Source: Roseiarcus sp963732155
Lineage (GTDB): Bacteria; Pseudomonadota; Alphaproteobacteria; Rhizobiales; Beijerinckiaceae
Reading direction: 5' to 3'
Length of the DNA: 64,000 nt
Assembly: GCA_963732155.1 (NCBI GenBank)
Contig: CAVSYB010000003.1
Span: 1 to 64,000 of the forward strand
Positions within the stretch are counted from its first letter, which is position 1, and each line of letters begins with the position of its first letter. Shown here piece by piece: positions 62,326-64,000 of this stretch. The translations under genes were made by a program, and so were the position numbers. The notes beneath the pieces are model-generated. The model saw nothing but the letters and a program-made list of their open reading frames with translations, made no database searches and was not told the DNA's origin.

Positions 62326-63150
62326 TCATTGCCCGATCGCCTGACGATTGGCTTGGAGCAATTGACGCGCGCCGCCGGCGAGGAGTTCGACGTCGGATGT
62401 CGCCAGCAGCATGCGCACGCCGCGCGCGACGAGCTCGCGCTGCTCGGCGGGCTTGGAGTTCACACCGAGGCATACCGGCACGCCGGCGATCTGCGCCCGC
62501 GCGATGATCGTATCGATCGCGCCTTTGTTGGCCGGATGCTGGTGCTGGCGGAAATGGCCCGTCGTGCCGGACAGATCGTTGGGGCCGATCGCCACCGCGT
62601 CGATCCCGGGCACCGCGAGGAATTCGTCGATGACGCCGAGCGTTGCAATATCTTCGATCTGCGGCATTACGAACAGCGCTTCGTTGGCGATCGCGACATA
62701 GTCGTCGATGTTGCGGTAATAGTTAGAGGCGCGCCGCGGCCCGAGGCCGCGCCCGCCCTGCGGAGGGTAGCGGCACGAACGGACCAGCTCCCGGCATTCG
62801 GCGACCGTGCGCACCATCGGCGCCATGACGCCCTCCGCGCCGAGGTCGAGCGCCAACTTGATGCGGACGTGATCGTTCCAGGCGACGCGCACGATCGGCA
62901 CGGTGTCCGTCCCGTTGAACCCCATCAGCGTCGTTTGCAGCGTGACAAGGTCCCAGGCGCCATGTTCCGTGTCGATCAACAGGAAATCGAAGCCGACGCG
63001 CGCCAGAATCTCGGCGGCGGCGGGATCGTTCAAGCTGAGCCAGGCGCCCACGATCGCTCCGCCCGATTTCAGTTTGCGCTTGAGCGCGAGCGCCCGTCCC
63101 AGCGAACCCCAGCCGCCGCTGGCCCCTTGCAAGCCTTCCGCTTCAGACAC
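62326..63150 (-). CDS. HpcH/HpaI-family 2-keto-3-deoxy-acid aldolase
   Basis: 274 aa metal-dependent class II aldolase. The motif FDFLLIDTEHGAWDLVTLQ carries the catalytic His, GAEGVMAPMVRTVAE and YPPQGGRGLGPRRAS hold the pyruvate-binding Arg, and VMPQIEDIATLG the metal Glu. It splits keto-deoxy sugar acids to pyruvate and an aldehyde. The GTG at 63150 is preceded by GGAGGAGG and overlaps the upstream dehydratase stop by 8 bp; a longer upstream frame is thus excluded. Confidence 0.88.
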   Translation of the reverse strand: MSEAEGLQGASGGWGSLGRALALKRKLKSGGAIVGAWLSLNDPAAAEILARVGFDFLLIDTEHGAWDLVTLQTTLMGFNGTDTVPIVRVAWNDHVRIKLALDLGAEGVMAPMVRTVAECRELVRSCRYPPQGGRGLGPRRASNYYRNIDDYVAIANEALFVMPQIEDIATLGVIDEFLAVPGIDAVAIGPNDLSGTTGHFRQHQHPANKGAIDTIIARAQIAGVPVCLGVNSKPAEQRELVARGVRMLLATSDVELLAGGARQLLQANRQAIGQ

Positions 63151-64000
63151 GGACTTCCTCCTCCCGTTCAATCTTGTCGGCGTCAAGCTCCATGTTGGCG
63201 CCCGGCGCATGCGGCAAATGGATCGATCCGTTGACCGGCCGAAGCGGGTGTTTCAGGAAATGCATCCGCAGGGCGTTCCATTTGACGAGATATTCTTGAT
63301 AGGGCGTATGAATCGGCGATTGCGCGGCGCTGAAGTGAATGCCGATCGGCGTCGAATGGCCATGTGGAATGCAGATCAGATCGTGGATCGTCGCATAGGC
63401 GGCGATCTTCAGGGCTTCGCTGAGGCCGCCGCACCAATAGATGTCGGGCTGAAGAATATCGAGCGCGTCCTTCTCGACGAACCGCTTGAACCCCCAGCGC
63501 GTGTATTCGTGCTCGCCGCCGGCCTGCGGTATTCGGGTCTTGGCCTTCAGTTTGGCATAGCTGTCGATGCGATCGGGCATGAAGCATTCCTCGATCCAGC
63601 GCGGGCGGAACTCCTCGATGCGCGAGCACAGATCGACGGCGTAATCGAGGTCGAGACTCTGCCAGCAATCGATCATCAGCTCATAATCGTCGCCGACGGC
63701 TTCGCGCAGCGCGCGCACCAGGGCGACGTTCTTGTTCAGGCCCTCGCGGCCGGCCGCCGGCCCGTGGCGGATGAACCATTTCTGCGCGGCGTAGCCCCTC
63801 TCCTTATAGGCCCGCGCCCTTTCGCGCACCTTGCCGAGGTCTTCGACGGAATAGCCGAGCATCGACGCATAGGCGGGGACCTCATGACGCGTCGGGCCGC
63901 CCAACAGGCGCCAGATTGGCTGCGCCAAAGCCTTGCCCTTGAGGTCCCACAGCGCGCAATCGATCGCGGAAATCGCGACCATGCCGTAGCCCTGGCGGCC
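63143..64000 (-). CDS. Enolase-superfamily sugar-acid dehydratase, N-terminus outside window
   Basis: At least 285 codons; the 5' end lies beyond position 64000 and the frame is open to the edge (GRQGYGMVAISAIDCALWDLKG). The barrel domain shows QKWFIRHGPAAG, MIDCWQSLD, WIEECFMPD, PQAGGEHEY and IPHGHSTPIGIHFSAAQSP. These residues match L-rhamnonate dehydratase and relatives: Asp, Glu and Glu bind Mg, and the HGHS His is the acid. Adjacent aldolase and SDR complete a pathway. Exact substrate (rhamnonate, mannonate-like or other) is undetermined. Confidence 0.85.
   Translation of the reverse strand, partial: GRQGYGMVAISAIDCALWDLKGKALAQPIWRLLGGPTRHEVPAYASMLGYSVEDLGKVRERARAYKERGYAAQKWFIRHGPAAGREGLNKNVALVRALREAVGDDYELMIDCWQSLDLDYAVDLCSRIEEFRPRWIEECFMPDRIDSYAKLKAKTRIPQAGGEHEYTRWGFKRFVEKDALDILQPDIYWCGGLSEALKIAAYATIHDLICIPHGHSTPIGIHFSAAQSPIHTPYQEYLVKWNALRMHFLKHPLRPVNGSIHLPHAPGANMELDADKIEREEEVRV

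Overview
This is a high-GC alphaproteobacterial chromosome segment, most likely from the order Hyphomicrobiales (Rhizobiales), perhaps a Beijerinckiaceae/Methylocystaceae-type organism. The order-level call rests on the block erpA / dgt-argS-SPOR protein-nagZ-scpA-scpB (25.9-33.9 kb), on squalene-hopene cyclase, a BcsS-like protein, the paired transglutaminases, and a PPi-dependent phosphofructokinase. The family-level call is inference.

Layout. 0-3.2 kb is an accessory stretch of lower coding density. It holds a frameshifted minus-strand gene, five 48-bp tandem repeats, a small serine recombinase flanked by a 26-bp direct repeat, and short orphan genes. 3.7-10.3 kb has small exported proteins, a DUF167 protein, a BcsS-like protein and an unusual pair of PLP-dependent enzymes. 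10.3-25.8 kb is mostly housekeeping: recJ with a pair of inverted dispersed repeats at its 5' end, a membrane protein, a znuACB-type metal uptake operon divergent from a Fur/Zur regulator with a perfect 15-bp palindrome between them, glpD, hom, two transglutaminases, a nucleoside hydrolase and squalene-hopene cyclase. 25.9-36.3 kb is the conserved chromosome maintenance, cell wall and translation block, then pfp and a PfkB-family kinase. A tRNA-Gln(CTG) lies at 36.67 kb.

From 36.8 kb to the end the window is almost entirely accessory carbon metabolism. A minus-strand operon encodes a 2-hydroxyacid dehydrogenase, an SMP-30 lactonase, an SDR and an AEC exporter. A GntR regulator is coupled to a ThDP enzyme and is divergent from a plus-strand operon: sugar-type ABC importer, two tandem LVIVD beta-propeller proteins, a second 2-hydroxyacid dehydrogenase and a gamma-glutamyltransferase-like hydrolase. 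A convergent minus-strand operon supplies a 3-hydroxyacyl-CoA dehydrogenase-family enzyme, a BKACE enzyme, an SDR lacking the usual Tyr/Lys pair, an RraA-family protein and a DapA-family lyase. After a LysM protein and a YceI/cytochrome b561 pair, the window ends in a sugar-acid pathway (SDR, HpcH/HpaI aldolase, rhamnonate-dehydratase-like enolase) that runs off the right edge.

The 36.8-57.9 kb cluster looks like one GntR-controlled uptake and degradation system for a small hydroxylated acid, sugar or amide whose substrate I cannot name. The tandem LVIVD proteins with many conserved histidines are its least understood part and the best candidate for undescribed biochemistry. The serine recombinase with flanking repeats and upstream tandem array is the best candidate for an undescribed small mobile element.
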